The position numbers and the translations under genes were made by a program. Below are positions 61,409 to 64,000 of a stretch of DNA of 64,000 bases, one piece after another. This DNA comes from Nocardia asteroides (lineage in GTDB: Bacteria > Actinomycetota > Actinomycetes > Mycobacteriales > Mycobacteriaceae), in contig CP082844.1 in NCBI GenBank assembly GCA_019930625.1, positions 1,240,001 through 1,304,000 on the forward strand. Direction: 5' to 3'. The notes under the pieces were generated by a model. It searched no databases. It was not told where the DNA came from and saw nothing but the letters and a program-made list of their open reading frames with translations. Position 1 is the stretch's first letter; every line of letters begins with the position of its first letter.

Positions 61409-62461
61409 ATGAGCACAGCCGCCGCCTACGCCCTGAACGCCCCCGAGGGCTCGTTCGAGAAGGTCACGATCCAACGCAGGGACCTGGGCCCGCACGATGT
61501 GCTGATCGACATCAAGTTCGCGGGTATCTGCCACTCCGACATCCACACCGCGCGAGGCGAGTGGGGCCGGACCCGCTACCCCTGCGTGCCGGGGCACGAG
61601 ATCGCGGGCGTGGTCGCCGCGGTCGGGTCCGCGGTGTCCAGGCACCGGGTCGGTGATCGTGTCGGCGTCGGATGCATGGTCGGTTCCTGCGGGGTGTGCG
61701 CACCGTGCCTGGCCGACGAGGAGCAGTACTGCGCCGCGGGCGCGACCATGACCTACAACACCGTGGTCGACCCGGCGGTGCAGCCGGGCGGGCACACCCT
61801 CGGCGGGTACTCCACGCAGATCGTGGTGACCGAGAACTTCGTGGTCGCGATCCCCGAGGGCATCGGCCTGGATGTCGCCGCGCCGCTGCTGTGCGCGGGC
61901 GTCACGCTGTACTCGCCGCTGCGGCACTGGGGCGCCGGACCGGGCAAGAAGGTCGCGATCATCGGCATGGGCGGGCTCGGCCACGTCGGGGTGAAGCTCG
62001 CCGCCGCCATGGGCGCCGAGGTCACGGTGCTCAGCCACTCGCTGAGCAAGCAGGACGACGGCAAGCTCTTCGGCGCCGCCGCCTACTACGCGACCGGCGA
62101 CGAGCGGACCTTCCGTGAGCTGCGCGGCCGGTTCGACCTGATCCTCAACACGGTGTCGGCGGACCTGCCGATGGACGCCTACTTACGCCTGCTCGCTTTG
62201 GACGGCACCCTGGTGCTGCTCGGTCTTCCCGAGAACCCGTTGACCGTCCGGCCCTTCCACCTCGCCGCGTACCGGCGCTCGCTGGCGGGCTCGTCGATCG
62301 GCGGCATCGCGCAGACCCAGGAGATGCTGAACTTCTGCGCCGAGCACGGCATCGGCGCGGAGATCGAGTTGATCGCCGCCGACGAGATCGATGGCGCCTA
62401 CGACCGGGTCGTGGCCAGCGACGTGCGCTACCGTTTCGTCATCGACATATCGACCATGTGA
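61409..62461 (+). CDS. zinc-dependent alcohol dehydrogenase (AdhC/CAD-like)
   Basis: A 350-residue MDR-family enzyme: catalytic zinc ligands Cys in [17 protein letters not shown] and His in [10 protein letters not shown], structural zinc cysteines in [17 protein letters not shown], coenzyme motif [20 protein letters not shown] (NADP-type), and [16 protein letters not shown]. This is the cinnamyl-alcohol/AdhC subfamily, reducing aldehydes with NADPH; mycobacterial AdhC (Rv3045) is a close type. ATG 61409. The start region has no clear ribosome binding site. It diverges from the HtrA-like gene. Confidence 0.94.
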   Translation: MSTAAAYALNAPEGSFEKVTIQRRDLGPHDVLIDIKFAGICHSDIHTARGEWGRTRYPCVPGHEIAGVVAAVGSAVSRHRVGDRVGVGCMVGSCGVCAPCLADEEQYCAAGATMTYNTVVDPAVQPGGHTLGGYSTQIVVTENFVVAIPEGIGLDVAAPLLCAGVTLYSPLRHWGAGPGKKVAIIGMGGLGHVGVKLAAAMGAEVTVLSHSLSKQDDGKLFGAAAYYATGDERTFRELRGRFDLILNTVSADLPMDAYLRLLALDGTLVLLGLPENPLTVRPFHLAAYRRSLAGSSIGGIAQTQEMLNFCAEHGIGAEIELIAADEIDGAYDRVVASDVRYRFVIDISTM

Positions 62462-62533
62462 GCCTGCTCGCCCACCGACGCGGCCACGCGGTGTCCGGCC
62501 GCTAACCGAACGCGGCGTGGGTACCTTGACCTT

Positions 62534-63730
62534 GTGTCTGTGGAGGACGAAGACGAGACGCCACCACCCGACAACGGTGGAGGCCGCGGCATGCCGCCGT
62601 GGGTGCCGCGAGCATTCCTGCTGGCGGCGGCGACGATCACCGGACTGCTGGCGGCCTTCTGGGTGCTGGAGCGCCTGCAGGGTCTGCTGACGGTTCTGCT
62701 CGTCTCGCTATTCCTCGCCTTCGCGATCGAGCCCGCGGTGAACTGGCTGGCGCGGCGCGGCATGCGGCGTGGACCGGCGACCGGATTGGTGTTCCTGGTG
62801 ATGACGGCCCTCGTCGTCGCCTTCCTCTGGACCCTCGGCGCGCTGCTGGTCGAGCAGGTCACCACTCTGGTCGAGAACGCCCCCGAATACGCGGACCGGG
62901 GCGTGGAGTGGATCAACAACACCTTCAAGACGGATGTGTCCAGCACCGACATCCAGAAGTACGCCACCGACTGGAGTTCCACCCTGGAGGGTTACCTCAC
63001 CGGACTGGCGGGTGACGTGTGGGGCATCGGCACCGCCGCGCTCGGCGCGCTCTTCCAGGGCCTCGGCATCCTGCTGTTCACCTACTATTTCGCCGCCGAC
63101 GGTCCGCGCATCCGCACTGCCGTCTGCTCGCTGCTGCCGCCGCGGCGTCAGCGGCATGTGTTGCGCGCCTGGGATATCGCGGTGGAGAAGACCGGCGGCT
63201 ACATCTATTCGCGAGCTCTGCTCGCACTCTTCTCCACGCTCGCGCACTACGTGGTGCTGCGCGTGCTGGACGTGCCATCCGCGTTCGCCCTCGCGCTGTG
63301 GGTCGGCGTGGTCTCCCAGTTCATCCCCACGGTCGGCACCTATCTCGCCGGTGCGCTGCCGGTCATCGTGGGGCTGGTGCACGGCCCGAGCACCGCGCTG
63401 TGGATTCTCGGCTTCATCGTGCTCTACCAGCAATTCGAGAACTATGTGCTGCAACCGCGCGTCACCGCGACCACCTTGGACATGCATCCGGCCGTCGCTT
63501 TCGGGGCGGTGCTGGCGGGCGCGGCGATGCTCGGCGCGACCGGCGCACTGCTCGCCATTCCGGTCACCGCGACGGTGCAGGCGTTCTCCGGCGCCTACAT
63601 CCGCCGCTACGACGTCCCGGCCGACGTGGAAGCCGACCTCGACCGCACGGCCCCGCGCAAACGACGGCGAAAGTTGGCCAGGCAGTTGACCCTTCGTCTG
63701 GCGGGCCGCCACAACCCGCCTCCGCGCTGA
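62534..63730 (+). CDS. AI-2E family transporter (PerM-like)
   Basis: A 398-residue polytopic membrane protein of the AI-2E/PerM/YhhQ family with about eight helices: AFLLAAATITGLLAAFWVLE, LLTVLLVSLFLAFAIEPAVN, GLVFLVMTALVVAFLWTLGA, QGLGILLFTYYFAADGP, VSQFIPTVGTYLAGALPVIV and MLGATGALLAIPVTATVQAF. QFENYVLQPRVTATTLDMHP is the family signature near helix 6. Roles include export of signal molecules or sodium/solute exchange; none is assigned here. GTG 62534 lies six bases after TACCTT, consistent with a leaderless mRNA. The C-terminus is Arg-rich. Confidence 0.92.
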   Translation: MSVEDEDETPPPDNGGGRGMPPWVPRAFLLAAATITGLLAAFWVLERLQGLLTVLLVSLFLAFAIEPAVNWLARRGMRRGPATGLVFLVMTALVVAFLWTLGALLVEQVTTLVENAPEYADRGVEWINNTFKTDVSSTDIQKYATDWSSTLEGYLTGLAGDVWGIGTAALGALFQGLGILLFTYYFAADGPRIRTAVCSLLPPRRQRHVLRAWDIAVEKTGGYIYSRALLALFSTLAHYVVLRVLDVPSAFALALWVGVVSQFIPTVGTYLAGALPVIVGLVHGPSTALWILGFIVLYQQFENYVLQPRVTATTLDMHPAVAFGAVLAGAAMLGATGALLAIPVTATVQAFSGAYIRRYDVPADVEADLDRTAPRKRRRKLARQLTLRLAGRHNPPPR

Positions 63731-63743
63731 ACCCGGCGCGGGG

Positions 63744-64000
63744 TCAGCCGGCGCGAACGGAGGTCAACGCCCCGATCAGCGCCTGGCGTACCTCGCCGAG
63801 CTGGGCACCGCTGTGCCGCGCGGTGTCGTACTCCACCTGAATGGTCATCCTGCCGTCGACCGTGAAGACGGTCAGTTTGGGCGGCATGCCCGCCGCCATG
63901 GCGAAGACGTCGTCGCGGATGATCCGCACACCCGGCGGCGTGGAATGCGCGGGCAGCCGACCGATATTCGAGATGGTGAAGGTGTTCTGCGCCGCGAACA
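63744..64000 (-). CDS. acyltransferase/condensation-domain-like protein, C-terminal part
   Basis: The gene runs off the window end, so only the last 84 codons are seen. The translated part (FAAQNTFTISNIGRLPAHST, then RIIRDDVFAMAAGMPPKLTV, and RMTIQVEYDTARHSGAQLGE) resembles the C-terminal strand region of the condensation/acyltransferase superfamily (PapA5-like or WS/DGAT-like), where SN(I/V)GR and AMxxGMPPKL segments are typical. Function cannot be settled without the active-site HHxxxDG, which lies outside the window. It faces the AI-2E gene with a 13-base gap. Confidence 0.65.
   Translation of the reverse strand, partial: FAAQNTFTISNIGRLPAHSTPPGVRIIRDDVFAMAAGMPPKLTVFTVDGRMTIQVEYDTARHSGAQLGEVRQALIGALTSVRAG

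Noticed and set aside
1..64000. tRNA, rRNA, CRISPR arrays, insertion sequences or prophage
   Set aside because: No T-arm or acceptor patterns, no transposase or integrase-like protein, no regular repeat-spacer pattern were seen; the excisionase-like HTH at 12033 is the stand-alone Rv0500A type.

Overview
The window is high-GC actinobacterial chromosome and looks like Nocardia or a close relative in the Mycobacteriales. The evidence is the mycothiol gene mshA, an HBHA-like heparin-binding protein, an EspG-type ESX chaperone, SenX3-RegX3, an LprQ-type L,D-transpeptidase, and a backbone that follows in order the region I know from Mycobacterium tuberculosis as about Rv0474 to Rv0511. No rRNA, tRNA, CRISPR array, insertion sequence or prophage was recognised. 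Product names come from motif and family recognition by eye; no database search was run.

Region 1 (1-2722) holds an Imm35-like hypothetical gene, a Sel1-repeat gene and a small basic protein, then a gene-free stretch. Region 2 (2723-7956, minus) is the rex-hemA-hemC-hemD operon. It has a near-perfect Rex operator upstream and a MIRU-like repeat between hemC and hemD. Region 3 (8006-18938) carries a glutaredoxin-like gene, a SerB-type HAD phosphatase, an acyltransferase/epimerase pair, ribosomal protein bS22, a MerR/excisionase-type HTH protein, proC, a thioesterase, a TIM-barrel isomerase, a membrane protein, a Ppx/GppA phosphatase and an Rv0495c-like gene. Region 4 (19054-31688) contains senX3-regX3, gpmA, a YbjN-like gene and mshA. 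It is interrupted by genes absent from my recollection of the M. tuberculosis order: HxlR plus an F420-type oxidoreductase, an ECF42 sigma factor plus its YCII-domain partner, a secreted CocE-type hydrolase and a ROK kinase.

Region 5 (31704-44401) has an SDR, mscL, an L,D-transpeptidase, murB diverging from two DUF2505 paralogues, a methyltransferase, an AbiEi-like gene, a DUF2993 lipoprotein-like gene, deoC, GNAT, a truncated VapC, purU, an alpha/beta hydrolase, a DUF2516 protein, hbhA and its XRE regulator. Region 6 (44507-64000) is more accessory. It includes a DUF445 protein, TetR regulators with clear operators, an AarF/UbiB kinase, an enoyl-reductase-like protein, a tautomerase, a GntR regulator next to an orphan ESX-substrate/EspG cassette, PPK2, an F420-dependent oxidoreductase, a carboxylesterase/TetR pair, a DsbA-VKOR oxidative-folding pair, an HtrA-like protease, an alcohol dehydrogenase, an AI-2E transporter and the 3' end of an acyltransferase-like gene.

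The observations most worth checking are the MIRU-like element, the tandemly duplicated divergent promoter between murB and the DUF2505 gene (each copy carrying 5' ends of both genes), the orphan EspG cassette with palindromes in its promoter, and the large number of genes that appear to be transcribed without a leader.
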